64,000 nucleotides of DNA from Gudongella sp034006985 (GCA_034006985.1 JAVERT010000011.1:1-64000), one strand, 5' to 3'; shown: positions 43,116 through 52,311, numbered from the stretch's first letter. Numbers and translations: made by a program. The notes: generated from the sequence alone by a model not told the origin.

Positions 43116-44420
43116 TTAGTAGCCCTCTTTGCCTAGTAACCTAAACATATTCCTTTTATAAGCTTCTACTCCTGGCTGATCAAATGGATTTACTCCTTGA
43201 ATATAACCCGATATTGCACATGCCTTTTCAAAGAAATAAATTAAAGCCCCAATATTATAAGCACTTAATTCAGGTACATTAATCACTAGGTTTGGAACAT
43301 TTCCTTCAATGTGCGCAAGTAGAGTTCCTTCCATTGCTTTTTGATTTATAAACTCAAGAGTTTTTCCTTCTAGGTAATTTAAACCATCTAAATTCTCACT
43401 GTCTTTAACTAACACGATTTCACCTTCGGCTTTTTCTATGTTGATAACTGTTTCAAATATATTTCTTTTCCCATCTTGAATCCACTGCCCCATTGAATGA
43501 AGATCTGCAGTAAAGCTTACACTTGCTGGAAATATTCCCTTGCCGTCTTTACCTTCAGATTCTCCATATAATTGCTTCCACCATTCTCCTATATACTGCA
43601 GAGATGGTTCATAGCTGACTAATATCTCTATATCTTTATCTTTTCTACTTAACAATTGCCTAGTAATAGCGTATTTATAGCAATCATTTTCTTCTAAAAC
43701 TGGATTGCTGTATTCTATTGCTGCATCATTAGCTCCTAGAATAAGTTCATCTGTATCTATTCCAGCTACTGCAATTGGTAATAATCCCACTGCTGTTAAT
43801 ACAGAATATCTGCCTCCGATTTCATCTGGAATTATAAAGCTTTCATAACCCTCTTTTTCGACTAATTCTCTTAGTGCACCTCTAGCTTTATCTGTCGTTG
43901 CTATAATTCTCTTCTTAGCTTCTTCTTTTCCATAATTCAACTCAATGTATTCTCTAAAAATCCTAAATGCTACAGCAGATTCTGTTGTAGTACCTGACTT
44001 TGAAATTACATTAATATAAACTTCCTTACCCTTAATTAATCCCAAAACATCTTTATAATACTTTGTTGATAGGTTGTTCCCAATAAAAATAATTTGTGGC
44101 GTTTTTCTTTCATTATCAGGCAAAGCATTGTAAAAGCTATTTGAAAGTGCATCAATAACAGCTCTTGCACCTAAGTAAGAACCACCAATGCCTATAACTA
44201 GCAGTATTTGTGCATTATTCCTTATATTCTCTGCTACTTTTTTTAATTTTTCATATTCAACTCTATCATACTTTTCTGTCCAATCAAGCCATCCAGAGTA
44301 CTCACTACCAAATCCTGTCCCATCATGAATCATATTATGTGCTTTCCCTAAAACGGGTTTCATATATTGAATCTCATGGTCCTTTAAAAAGCTCTTTGAA
44401 TAATCAAATCCTAATGGCAT
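43116..44420 (-). CDS. pgi: Glucose-6-phosphate isomerase
   Basis: Interconverts glucose 6-phosphate and fructose 6-phosphate. The 434 residues correspond to the shorter Firmicutes form. VIGIGGSYLGARAVIDAL, VISKSGTTTESAVAFR and the GGRYSVLTAVGLLP segment hold the phosphate and catalytic residues; GVNPFDQPGVEAYK is the C-terminal signature. It lies 35 bases upstream of crt on the same strand, and co-transcription with crt-hbd is possible but mechanistically unrelated. Confidence 0.96.
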   Translation of the reverse strand: MPLGFDYSKSFLKDHEIQYMKPVLGKAHNMIHDGTGFGSEYSGWLDWTEKYDRVEYEKLKKVAENIRNNAQILLVIGIGGSYLGARAVIDALSNSFYNALPDNERKTPQIIFIGNNLSTKYYKDVLGLIKGKEVYINVISKSGTTTESAVAFRIFREYIELNYGKEEAKKRIIATTDKARGALRELVEKEGYESFIIPDEIGGRYSVLTAVGLLPIAVAGIDTDELILGANDAAIEYSNPVLEENDCYKYAITRQLLSRKDKDIEILVSYEPSLQYIGEWWKQLYGESEGKDGKGIFPASVSFTADLHSMGQWIQDGKRNIFETVINIEKAEGEIVLVKDSENLDGLNYLEGKTLEFINQKAMEGTLLAHIEGNVPNLVINVPELSAYNIGALIYFFEKACAISGYIQGVNPFDQPGVEAYKRNMFRLLGKEGY

Positions 44421-44443
44421 AGTATTCTCCCCTTCCTATAATC

Positions 44444-44478
44444 AAAAAAATAACCTAGAATCTTAATATTCTAGGTTA
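44444..44478 (-). terminator. Terminator of the PAS-phosphatase gene
   Basis: TAACCTAGAAT (44451-44461) pairs with ATTCTAGGTTA (44468-44478), followed on the minus strand by TTTTTTTGA. The arm overlaps the stop codon. Confidence 0.88.
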
Positions 44479-45591
44479 ATCAATAACTTCTACCAACACT
44501 AGAGCATAATCATCATTTTGTTCTCCCCAGCTATGGATTATAAATTTATCTTCAATTTCTTTTAGAATATTATCGGGATTCTTTTGTACTTGATCTAATA
44601 TACCTTCAATACCAAATTGAACCTCATTGTAATCCGTTGCTTCAGTTATCCCATCTGTATAAAAAAGAATTTTATCTCCTAATTCTAACTTTATCTCGTC
44701 CTCTTTATAGCTTACCTTATCAAATAATACAGTTATTGGATAACCTTTGATTTTCAGCGGTTCTACCTCGTATTTGTTAAATCTAATAGGGTAACAATTA
44801 TGACCTGCATTAGCATATCTAAAAGTTCGTGTGATTTTATTATATACGCCGTAGAAAATAGTAAAGTACTTTTCAGCCTCAAATTCCAATTTAGCAAATC
44901 TAATATGAAGCTCCTCCAAAACTAAAGCAGGACTTATTATTTCTTCCTTGATATTCCTCATTGTACTTTTTATAAACATAGTCAACATTGACGCGGCAAT
45001 TCCATGTCCAGCCACATCGCAGATGTAAATCCCTATGTTAGCTTCATCAACATAGTAGATATCAAACATATCTCCACTGAGCATTTCAGAAGGTTGAAAA
45101 ATATAACTTATTTCCAAACTGTCAAAATCTCCTGGTCTTGGGAGTATCCTTTCTTGAATCCTTCTTGCAAATTGTAAGTCCTTACTTATTAATGTATTTC
45201 TATTAATAAGTTCTAGCTCCAGTTGCCTTTCGCGTGTTACATCTCTAAAAACTTCAACTGCTGCAACAGTATTGCCTAGTCTGTCCTTTACAGGTGAACT
45301 TTTTACAGAATAATATTTCCCTTTTATAATCTCTTCTTTTTGAACAGTTTCACCGGTTTCTATACTTCTATTTGTAATGCAAAAACTACACCTTTCATCT
45401 CTTCCATACGCTTTATAGCAAATATTTCCGACCAGATCTTCTCCAATTGCTTTTATCATAGAAATATTCGCATAGATTACTGTGCCAGTCAAATCTACAA
45501 CTCTGACCCAATCAGCCATACTCTCAAGTACGTTGTAATCTAGCATAATTATGTTTTTTGAAATTTTAGCTTCAATATTGTTATCTAGCAT
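44476..45591 (-). CDS. PAS-domain SpoIIE/RsbU-type PP2C phosphatase
   Basis: Signal-controlled serine phosphatase that probably dephosphorylates an anti-sigma-factor antagonist. Of 371 residues, about 15-125 form a PAS domain with a Cys cluster (CYKAYGRDERCSFC) that could bind a ligand or redox cofactor. A short coiled coil (about 125-150) follows, and then the PPM catalytic domain with SGDMFD, CDVAGHGIAASM, NAGHNC and the C-terminal YTDGITEA motif. The ATG at 45591 has AGAGGTGAT upstream. No partner anti-sigma genes are adjacent. Confidence 0.88.
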   Translation of the reverse strand: MLDNNIEAKISKNIIMLDYNVLESMADWVRVVDLTGTVIYANISMIKAIGEDLVGNICYKAYGRDERCSFCITNRSIETGETVQKEEIIKGKYYSVKSSPVKDRLGNTVAAVEVFRDVTRERQLELELINRNTLISKDLQFARRIQERILPRPGDFDSLEISYIFQPSEMLSGDMFDIYYVDEANIGIYICDVAGHGIAASMLTMFIKSTMRNIKEEIISPALVLEELHIRFAKLEFEAEKYFTIFYGVYNKITRTFRYANAGHNCYPIRFNKYEVEPLKIKGYPITVLFDKVSYKEDEIKLELGDKILFYTDGITEATDYNEVQFGIEGILDQVQKNPDNILKEIEDKFIIHSWGEQNDDYALVLVEVID

Positions 45592-45731
45592 AATAATCAC
45601 CTCTTTGAGGTTTATCAAACCACTAAATTCTTCTTTAATTCATCTCCATATAATGGTGATCATTATTATTGTATACCATTGTTAATTATATTACTATATA
45701 AAATTAGACTAAATAATGTAATTTGGTTGTT

Positions 45732-46259
45732 TTATTCATATTTTACTGTCTCTTGCTCTTCTTCTGAATATCTGGCAAATGAATAGATAACATCAGATAA
45801 TCTATTTACATATTTTATAACCAAAGGGTCAACCTCAGCTATCCCTGAAAGTGAAACTATCCTTCTTTCAGCCCTCCTACAAACGGTCCTTGCAACATGT
45901 AGGTATGCAGAAGCTAAATTTGAACCAGGTATTATAAATCCAGTTGGGTCATTTAGTCTACCCATATAAATATCAATAATATCTTCAAGTTCCTTGATGT
46001 CTTCTTCTTTTATTTTATACATTACCTTAGTTGCGTCTTCAGTTGCTAAATTTGTTGCAACAGTAAAAAGCTTGTTTTGAATTTTAAAGATTCTATCACG
46101 CATTTCTTCGTCGATGGCATAATTCTTCGCAAGTCCTAGAAAAGTTCCAAGCTCATCTATTGTGCCATAACTTTCAACTCTTATATCATCTTTTGTAACT
46201 CTCTTATCATCAAATAGAGAGGTCTTACCTTTATCTCCACCTTTTGTATAAATTCCCAT
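45732..46259 (-). CDS. Cob(I)alamin adenosyltransferase, PduO type
   Basis: Makes adenosylcobalamin from cob(I)alamin and ATP, the cofactor needed by the methylmalonyl-CoA mutase in this window. From the start at 46259 (GGGGGCAAG upstream) it has 175 residues. The PduO N-terminal ATP motif IYTKGGDKGKTSL is present, as are SYGTIDELGTFLG and the C-terminal RRAERRIVSL and VNRLSDVIYSFAR segments. Its gene lies 16 bases after an rRNA methyltransferase gene, some 30 kb from the mutase operon. Confidence 0.93.
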   Translation of the reverse strand: MGIYTKGGDKGKTSLFDDKRVTKDDIRVESYGTIDELGTFLGLAKNYAIDEEMRDRIFKIQNKLFTVATNLATEDATKVMYKIKEEDIKELEDIIDIYMGRLNDPTGFIIPGSNLASAYLHVARTVCRRAERRIVSLSGIAEVDPLVIKYVNRLSDVIYSFARYSEEEQETVKYE

Positions 46260-46275
46260 TTTCTTGCCCCCTTTT

Positions 46276-47406
46276 CTACTTTGGTCTTGGACCATAATAC
46301 TGATAATAGTCTACCTTTATTCTACCATTATAAAGTTTTCTCTTCTTATCTGCCTTTTTACCATATAGCTTTTCAAAATTCTCATTTGATGTAATTGTAT
46401 AAATAGACCATGTTGCAAGTTCTCTAAACTTTTTGCCAAAGTCTTTATACAATAATTCTGCCTCTTCTTTTTCTCCCATTCTCTCACCATAGGGAGGATT
46501 TGTTATTACCACACCATAATTATCTAAAAGGTCTATATCTCTCATATCCTTCATGAAAAAAGCAATATCTTCTTCTAAACCAACTTTTGCTGCATTATCC
46601 CTTGCTCTTAATATCGACCTTTTATCTATATCTGCTCCTAGTAATTCTAGTTTTACATTATGGTTTATACCCTTTAATGCTTCTGCTCTCACATTTTCCC
46701 AGATATCTTTATCAATGAAATGAAAATTCTCTGCATCAAAGCTTCTATCTAGACCTGGTGCGATATTTTTCCCTATCATACCCGCTTCAATTAAAATGGT
46801 CCCAGCTCCACAAAATGGATCTAAAAGAACTCTATCTTTATTCCAGAAACTTAAATAAACCATTGCAGCCGCAAGAGTTTCTTTTATAGGTGCATCCCCT
46901 GCTCTATCTCTATACCCTCTTTTATGAAGACCATCCCCTGAAGTATCTATTGTAAGTGTTGCAATATCCTTTAACAAAGCAACCTCTATTCTATATCTTG
47001 GGCCTGATTTTTCGAACCATTCTACTGGATACTTTGTCTTTAATCTTTCTACTATTGCCTTTTCTACTATTCTTTGACAATCTGAAATAGAAAACAACTT
47101 AGAGTTTATACTTTTACCATCGATAATAAAATTAGCATCCTCTGGTATATAATCTTCCCATGGAAGTTCCTTAGTTTTTTCGAACAATTCATCAAATGCA
47201 GTCGCCCCGAATTCTCCAACCTCTATCAAAACTCTTTCTGCTGTTCGTAACCATATATTGGCCTTTGCAATATCTTCTGGTCTTCCTTTAAACTTTACCT
47301 TACCATTTTCTAATGTTATATCCTCATATCCCAAAGCCATTAATTCTCTTTTTGCAACAGCCTCTAATCCAAATGTAGTTGTAGCTATTAAATTCATTAT
47401 TTCCAT
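46276..47406 (-). CDS. THUMP-domain rRNA guanine-N2-methyltransferase (RlmL-like/YpsC)
   Basis: S-adenosylmethionine-dependent RNA methyltransferase of 376 residues from the preferred ATG at 47406 (GGGGAG upstream). An N-terminal ferredoxin-like/THUMP region (about 1-155) precedes a Rossmann methylase domain with LLDPFCGAGTILIEA and the catalytic NPPYGERMGE motif. The family methylates guanine of 23S rRNA; the Bacillus relative is YpsC. It probably shares a transcript with the adenosyltransferase gene. Confidence 0.9.
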   Translation of the reverse strand: MEIMNLIATTTFGLEAVAKRELMALGYEDITLENGKVKFKGRPEDIAKANIWLRTAERVLIEVGEFGATAFDELFEKTKELPWEDYIPEDANFIIDGKSINSKLFSISDCQRIVEKAIVERLKTKYPVEWFEKSGPRYRIEVALLKDIATLTIDTSGDGLHKRGYRDRAGDAPIKETLAAAMVYLSFWNKDRVLLDPFCGAGTILIEAGMIGKNIAPGLDRSFDAENFHFIDKDIWENVRAEALKGINHNVKLELLGADIDKRSILRARDNAAKVGLEEDIAFFMKDMRDIDLLDNYGVVITNPPYGERMGEKEEAELLYKDFGKKFRELATWSIYTITSNENFEKLYGKKADKKRKLYNGRIKVDYYQYYGPRPK

Positions 47407-47465
47407 TATAATATCTCCCCTCTTTTCTATATTATACTCAATTATTCCCATATTAAATAATTTAT

Positions 47466-47495
47466 TTGTGATTTTAGATATTTAAAGGGTATAAA
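47466..47495 (+). promoter_or_regulatory. Promoter of the superoxide reductase gene
   Basis: TTGTGA (47466-47471), 18 bases and TATAAA (47490-47495) lie 50 bases before the start codon. No clear PerR-type box could be drawn. Confidence 0.5.
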
Positions 47496-47544
47496 TATTT
47501 TGCAAGTCAATTTATTTGAATTTAGAATTTAAAGGAGGATTTTT

Positions 47545-47919
47545 ATGTCAATAGGAAAATTATATCAAAGTGGAGATTGGAAAGGTGAAAAGCATGTACC
47601 AGTTATCCATGCACCTGAGACAGCAAAAGTTGGAGAAGAAATAGACGTTAGAGTTGTTATTGGTGAAGAAATAGCTCACCCAAATGTGTTCGAACATCAT
47701 ATAGCTTGGGTTAAAGTGTATTTTAAACCAGAAAACGGTAAATTTCCAGTAGAAATAGCAACTCACAATTTCTCAGCTCATGGAGAATCAGATTTACTTA
47801 CTTCTTTTGATGTAAACACAAAATTCAAGGTATCATCTTCAGGTACAATTTATGCAACAAGCTATTGCAATATCCATGGTTTATGGGAAAATTCTGCAGA
47901 AATCAAGATAGAGGGTTAA
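47545..47919 (+). CDS. Superoxide reductase (neelaredoxin / class II)
   Basis: Reduces superoxide to peroxide without making oxygen, an oxygen-defence enzyme of anaerobes. It has 124 residues and lacks the N-terminal desulforedoxin iron site, so it is the one-iron class II form. The predicted Fe ligands are His17 (EKHVPVI), His45 (AHPN), His51 (EHHI), Cys108 and His111 (YCNIHGLW); Glu15 and Lys16 form the conserved active-site gate. AAAGGAGG precedes the ATG. It is monocistronic, with its own promoter and terminator. Confidence 0.95.
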   Translation: MSIGKLYQSGDWKGEKHVPVIHAPETAKVGEEIDVRVVIGEEIAHPNVFEHHIAWVKVYFKPENGKFPVEIATHNFSAHGESDLLTSFDVNTKFKVSSSGTIYATSYCNIHGLWENSAEIKIEG

Positions 47920-47935
47920 TACCCTCTATTTTTTC
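47908..47935 (+). terminator. Terminator of the superoxide reductase gene
   Basis: ATAGAGGGT (47908-47916) pairs with ACCCTCTAT (47921-47929), followed by TTTTTTC. It spans the stop codon and ends one base before the next promoter. Confidence 0.9.
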
Positions 47936-47964
47936 TTGACAATAATTTCTACTTATATTAATAT
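47936..47964 (+). promoter_or_regulatory. Promoter of the T-box/tyrS transcript
   Basis: TTGACA (47936-47941), 17 bases and TAATAT (47959-47964). The -35 box directly abuts the T-tail of the preceding terminator. Confidence 0.8.
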
Positions 47965-47969
47965 AAGGT

Positions 47970-48189
47970 TAAATTAATAAAGACTGTGAAGGATATAGTA
48001 GAATTTTGTAATAGATCTACAGAGAGTTGATGAAGGCTGAAATTCAACAAATTCAAATTCGAAATACAAATCTGGAGTCTAATGGAAATTCACACTATAT
48101 GTGAAATGAGGCTTTACGCAAATTAAGGTGGTACCACGGGTTTACTCGTCCTTTAGATGAGTAAGCCCTTTATTTTTTTGAAAGGGGTT
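47970..48189 (+). promoter_or_regulatory. Tyrosine T-box riboswitch
   Basis: The leader has an AG-bulge segment (CTACAGAGAGTTG), a candidate specifier TAC (Tyr codon) at 48065-48067, and the invariant T-box AAGGTGGTACCACGG (48125-48139). A terminator follows at 48138-48189, and its 5' arm begins in the T-box flank. Uncharged tRNA-Tyr binding would stabilise the antiterminator and switch on tyrS. Confidence 0.93.
48138..48189 (+). terminator. T-box-controlled terminator
   Basis: GGGTTTACTCGTC pairs with GATGAGTAAGCCC around TTTA, followed by TTTATTTTTTT. It is mutually exclusive with T-box antiterminator pairing. Confidence 0.9.
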
Positions 48190-48194
48190 ATTAT

Positions 48195-49418
48195 ATGAAA
48201 AACGTTTATGATATTCTTAACGAAAGAGGTTATGTAGATCAATGTACGCATGAAGATGAATTAAAAGAACTTTTAGCAAAGGAGTCTGTTCCTTTTTATA
48301 TTGGATTTGATGCAACTGCAGATAGTTTAACACTAGGTCATTTTATACAGGTAATGGTAATGATGCATATGCAAAGAGCAGGACATAGACCTATCGCTCT
48401 TTTAGGTGGTGGGACTACAATGATTGGCGACCCTTCAGGTAAATCCGATATGAGAAGAGTCTTAACTAGAGAGATGATAGATTACAATGCTTCAAAATTT
48501 AAAGAGCAACTTTCTAAGTTTCTTGACTTTAGTGAAGGCAAAGCTTTTATGGTTAATAATGCGGATTGGTTAATGGACCTAAACTTTGTTAATTTCATGA
48601 GAGAGATTGGAGTACATTTTTCTGTAAATAGAATGCTTAACTTCGATTGTTACAAAAGCAGACTTGAACAAGGTCTAACATTCTTTGAATTTGGTTATAT
48701 GCTTATGCAAAGCTATGACTTCTTACACCTATATAGAACACTAGGTTGCAAGTTGCAATTAGGTGGAAGTGACCAGTGGTCAAATATACTTGGAGGATAT
48801 GAGCTTATTAGAAAGCTTGAGCAAGGACAATCCTATGGTATGACATTTAAACTTCTTACCACAGCATCTGGAACTAAAATGGGCAAAACTGAAAAAGGTG
48901 CTATCTGGTTGGACCCTGAAAAGACATCTCCATATGAGATGTTCCAATATATGAGAAATGCTGACGACAGAGATGTTAAAAAATTCCTTTCATTACTTAC
49001 TTTTATACCGCTAGAAGAAATTGAAGAATTGACAAATGTTGAAGGCTCTGAAATAAATAAAGCAAAAGAAAGATTAGCTTTAGAAGTTGTTGGAATGATT
49101 CACGGGGAAGAAGAAGCTGAAAAAGCTCTTAAGGCTTCTCAAGCTCTATTTGCTGATGGTAGCGATGAAAGCGATGTTCCATCTACACTTGTAGATAAAG
49201 AACTAATAGGAGACGGTATAGGCATCTTGGACTTGATGCGAAATGTTGGTCTTATAAAATCAAATGGTGAAGGCAGAAGATTAATTGAACAAGGTGGCGT
49301 AAGTATTGATGGAGAAAAAATAGAAGACTTAGGCAAAATAATTACAGAAGATGATTTTAAGGATGGAAAAATTCTAATTAAAAAAGGCAAAAAAATATAT
49401 CACCAAATTAGAATCTAA
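48195..49418 (+). CDS. tyrS: Tyrosyl-tRNA synthetase
   Basis: Charges tRNA-Tyr. The 407-residue class I enzyme belongs to the TyrRS subtype with LTLGHFIQ as the HIGH-like motif (45-52) and KMGKT (228-232) in the KMSKS position. A C-terminal S4 domain (about 340-407) binds the tRNA. The ribosome site is AAAGGGG. It is controlled by the T-box leader with a tyrosine codon as specifier, and ends at a bidirectional terminator. Confidence 0.97.
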   Translation: MKNVYDILNERGYVDQCTHEDELKELLAKESVPFYIGFDATADSLTLGHFIQVMVMMHMQRAGHRPIALLGGGTTMIGDPSGKSDMRRVLTREMIDYNASKFKEQLSKFLDFSEGKAFMVNNADWLMDLNFVNFMREIGVHFSVNRMLNFDCYKSRLEQGLTFFEFGYMLMQSYDFLHLYRTLGCKLQLGGSDQWSNILGGYELIRKLEQGQSYGMTFKLLTTASGTKMGKTEKGAIWLDPEKTSPYEMFQYMRNADDRDVKKFLSLLTFIPLEEIEELTNVEGSEINKAKERLALEVVGMIHGEEEAEKALKASQALFADGSDESDVPSTLVDKELIGDGIGILDLMRNVGLIKSNGEGRRLIEQGGVSIDGEKIEDLGKIITEDDFKDGKILIKKGKKIYHQIRI

Positions 49419-49428
49419 TCTTAACTGC

Positions 49429-49466
49429 AAAACAACCGGCTCGTTTATATCTGAGCCGGTTGTTTT
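49429..49466. terminator. Bidirectional terminator, tyrS / amidohydrolase
   Basis: AAAACAACCGGCTC (49429-49442) pairs perfectly with GAGCCGGTTGTTTT (49453-49466), a strong stem with runs on both sides. Confidence 0.92.
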
Positions 49467-49478
49467 ATATTTCTTTCT

Positions 49479-50642
49479 TTATTTATTTAAAAAGTCTATT
49501 GCATATTGAGCATAAAGGCTTGCAGATGTCATCATTGCATCTTCATCAATATCAAACTTAGGATGATGATGTGGAGCATATGGAATTTTCGCCTCGTTTT
49601 TAGAACCTACAAATGCAAATGCTGTAGGACAATGCTCTGCAAAGAAACCAAAGTCCTCTCCACCTGTAGTCTTTTCAAACTTAATTATACTTTCTTCACC
49701 TGCTATTTTTCTAACAGCACCTTCGCCAATCTCTGACATCATAGGATCATTTATAGTTGGTATAACCATTTGAGTATACTCTACCCTAGCTTCTGCTCTA
49801 TAGCTTTTAGCTGTACTTTCTGCGATTCTCCTGATTTGATCTTCAAATCCAGCATTTACTTCCATGCTAAAGCATCTAGTAGTACCTTCCATATATGCAT
49901 CTCCAGCAATTACATTCCATCTTGAACCTGCTTTTACCATGCCTACACTTACTACTGCTGGATCTAATGGTGATATTTCTCTACTTACTATCGTTTGTAA
50001 ATTCATAACTATAGCGGATGCTACTACTGCAGCGTCTATTCCTTGCTGTGGCATTGAACCATGTCCACCTTTTCCTGTTATGAAAATCTTAAACATACCT
50101 GCCGAAGCCATTCTAGGGCCAGCTTCTATCGAAACCTTTCCAACTTCACAATCATTCCAAATATGGATCCCAAAAGCCCCATCCACTCCATCTAAAGCAC
50201 CATCTTTAATCATTGCAAGAGCGCCTTGTGCAATTTCTTCTCCTGGTTGGAAAAGCAGTTTAACGGTACCATTAAATTCATCTTTCATATCCATTAATAT
50301 CTTTGCTGCTGTTAAAAGGCTTGCCATATGTCCATCATGACCACATGCATGCATCATTCCTTCAGTTTTTGATTTATAGGGAACATCACTAGCTTCTAGC
50401 ACTTCAAGCGCATCCATATCAGCTCTTAGTGCTATGGTTTTTCCTTCGCCTTTTCCTTTTATTTCAGCTACAACTCCAGTTCCACCTGATTTAACGGGTT
50501 TTAGCCCCATTTTTTCTAATTCTTCAATTACTCTTTTTTGAGTATTGAATTCCTTCATACTTGGCTCAGGATTCATATGGAATTCCCTTCTCATCTCAAC
50601 TGCATAATCCTGATATTTTGTCCTTAATTCTTTTACATTCAT
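49479..50642 (-). CDS. M20 family amidohydrolase (N-acyl-amino-acid type)
   Basis: Cytoplasmic metal-dependent hydrolase of 387 residues that removes acyl groups from N-acyl amino acids (hippurate, N-acetyl or similar). The metal-binding HACGHDGHMASLL, LFQPGEEIAQGA and GGHGSMPQQGIDA dimerisation-domain segments are typical. The ATG is three bases past the stop of the second M20 enzyme, so the two are translated together. The substrate is not evident; the set may serve uptake and breakdown of modified amino acids. Confidence 0.9.
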   Translation of the reverse strand: MNVKELRTKYQDYAVEMRREFHMNPEPSMKEFNTQKRVIEELEKMGLKPVKSGGTGVVAEIKGKGEGKTIALRADMDALEVLEASDVPYKSKTEGMMHACGHDGHMASLLTAAKILMDMKDEFNGTVKLLFQPGEEIAQGALAMIKDGALDGVDGAFGIHIWNDCEVGKVSIEAGPRMASAGMFKIFITGKGGHGSMPQQGIDAAVVASAIVMNLQTIVSREISPLDPAVVSVGMVKAGSRWNVIAGDAYMEGTTRCFSMEVNAGFEDQIRRIAESTAKSYRAEARVEYTQMVIPTINDPMMSEIGEGAVRKIAGEESIIKFEKTTGGEDFGFFAEHCPTAFAFVGSKNEAKIPYAPHHHPKFDIDEDAMMTSASLYAQYAIDFLNK

Positions 50643-50645
50643 GTT

Positions 50646-51881
50646 TTATTCCTCCCCTAGTTTAATAATTGTTTCATAAATCAACTCAATACCTTTTTGA
50701 AGTTGATCATAATCAGTCCACTCATCTTTAGAATGGCTTTTACCACCCTTACTTGGAACAAAGATTAATCCTACATCTGTAATTTGTGACATGATCATAG
50801 CATCATGACCTGCCCCACTCAACATCATTTGATATGAAAAGTCTAAATCTTTCGCACTTGATTTAAACATTTCAACGATATTTGGATTCATTTCTACAGG
50901 ATCTGCATTTAGCATTTCTGAAATCTGAAAACCTGTAGCAGTCTCATTTGTAATTTTTTCTATATCTTGTACTATTTTAGCTTTAACTGAGTCGATACTT
51001 TTTTGTGATTTTGATCTAATGTCTACAGTAAAAGTTGCCTCTTTAGCTACAATATTTGCGGCACCAGGTTTAACTTCTAGTGAGCCCACCGTCGCAACAG
51101 TTCCATTGTTTTCTGCCATTGCATATTCAGCTATTTTAGAAATGACTTTTGAAGCAGCTAAAACTGCATCAGATCTCATATCCATGGGGGTCGTTCCCGC
51201 ATGGTCAGCCTTTCCATTAATTGTCACCTTAAACTCATTGATACCTACAATAAACTCTACTATTCCAACATCTTTTAATTCTTTTTCCAAAATTGGTCCT
51301 TGCTCTATATGCAGTTCTATAAATGCCTTTATTTTTTCTTTATCTTTTTTTGCTTCTCCTATTTTCGTTGGATCAAATCCAAAGTCTCTAAAAGCATCGG
51401 CCATAGAAATTCCATCTTTATCCTTGTTTCGCTCAAGCTGTGCATAATCAACTAATCCAACCATCGCACGGCTTCCAAAAACACCTGATCCAAATCTACC
51501 GCCCTCTTCTTCTATCATAGCTACGAATTCAAGTGGGTTTTTTAGAACTACATTATTTTCATCTAGTGTTCTAATTATTTCAAGAGCCATAATTACTCCA
51601 GCTGGTCCGTCAAAATTTCCTCCATTTTTTACAGAATCAAAGTGTGAACCTATAAGAATTACTTTAGCATCTTTATCCGTTCCTTCTCTTCTACCAAATA
51701 GAGTTCCTGCGGCGTCTTCATATATATCTAGGTTCAATTTTTGAAGTTCACTTTTTAAATAATCTCTTGCCATTTTATCTTCAGCAGTTAAAGAAAATCT
51801 AGTAAGACCACCGTCTTTGCTACTATTAAATTCAGATAATTTTTCTATATCATTTTTTATTCTATCCAAATTTGTCTTCAT
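50646..51881 (-). CDS. M20 family N-carbamoyl-amino-acid hydrolase / allantoate amidohydrolase-like
   Basis: Metal-dependent ureidohydrolase of 411 residues from the ATG at 51881, which has AGGGAGGT upstream. Metal-site segments are GSHFDSVKNGGNFDGPAGV and EEEGGRFGSGVFGSRAM; ELHIEQGPILE and ITINGKADHAGTTPM-type residues identify the hydantoinase/carbamoylase subgroup. It releases CO2 and ammonia from carbamoylated substrates. It sits between an OsmC gene (16-base gap) and another M20 enzyme, suggesting catabolism of hydantoin-, ureido- or N-acyl-derived compounds. Confidence 0.9.
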   Translation of the reverse strand: MKTNLDRIKNDIEKLSEFNSSKDGGLTRFSLTAEDKMARDYLKSELQKLNLDIYEDAAGTLFGRREGTDKDAKVILIGSHFDSVKNGGNFDGPAGVIMALEIIRTLDENNVVLKNPLEFVAMIEEEGGRFGSGVFGSRAMVGLVDYAQLERNKDKDGISMADAFRDFGFDPTKIGEAKKDKEKIKAFIELHIEQGPILEKELKDVGIVEFIVGINEFKVTINGKADHAGTTPMDMRSDAVLAASKVISKIAEYAMAENNGTVATVGSLEVKPGAANIVAKEATFTVDIRSKSQKSIDSVKAKIVQDIEKITNETATGFQISEMLNADPVEMNPNIVEMFKSSAKDLDFSYQMMLSGAGHDAMIMSQITDVGLIFVPSKGGKSHSKDEWTDYDQLQKGIELIYETIIKLGEE

Positions 51882-51897
51882 TAAAAAACCTCCCTTA

Positions 51898-52311
51898 CTA
51901 TATAATTGTCCTATGAGATATTTTACAAGTTTGAGATAATATTGCACTTACATTGCAATACTTCTCTTCAGCTAGGTTGATTGCTCTTTCTAGCTTTTCT
52001 AAATCTAAATCTCTACCTTTAAATTTAAATGTAACAACAATTTCTTCATATGTTTTAGGTGTTTTAGTCACATCCATAATCCCCTCAATATCTAAATCAA
52101 GTGAATCTATTTCCACTTTCATTTTATCTAGGATTATTTTTACATCAACACCAAGACATCCTCCTAATCCAACAAGAAGCATAGGCATTGGTCTAAATCC
52201 TTCGTTGTTTCCTCCTGCATCCTCTGCCAAATCCATTACGACAGTATGCCCAAATTCATCTTTTGCTTGAAATGCCATATTATCTTTCCAACTACAACTT
52301 ATTTTTTGCAT
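51898..52311 (-). CDS. OsmC-family protein
   Basis: Small protein of 137 residues in the OsmC/Ohr superfamily, usually thiol peroxidases for organic hydroperoxides. The first conserved Cys is in GLGGCLGVDVKIIL and the second in ILSQTCKISH near the C-terminus, matching the two-cysteine pattern. It begins a short operon with the two M20 hydrolases. In this YhfA-like subgroup the activity is poorly defined, so a role in the hydrolase pathway rather than stress defence is possible. Confidence 0.85.
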   Translation of the reverse strand: MQKISCSWKDNMAFQAKDEFGHTVVMDLAEDAGGNNEGFRPMPMLLVGLGGCLGVDVKIILDKMKVEIDSLDLDIEGIMDVTKTPKTYEEIVVTFKFKGRDLDLEKLERAINLAEEKYCNVSAILSQTCKISHRTII

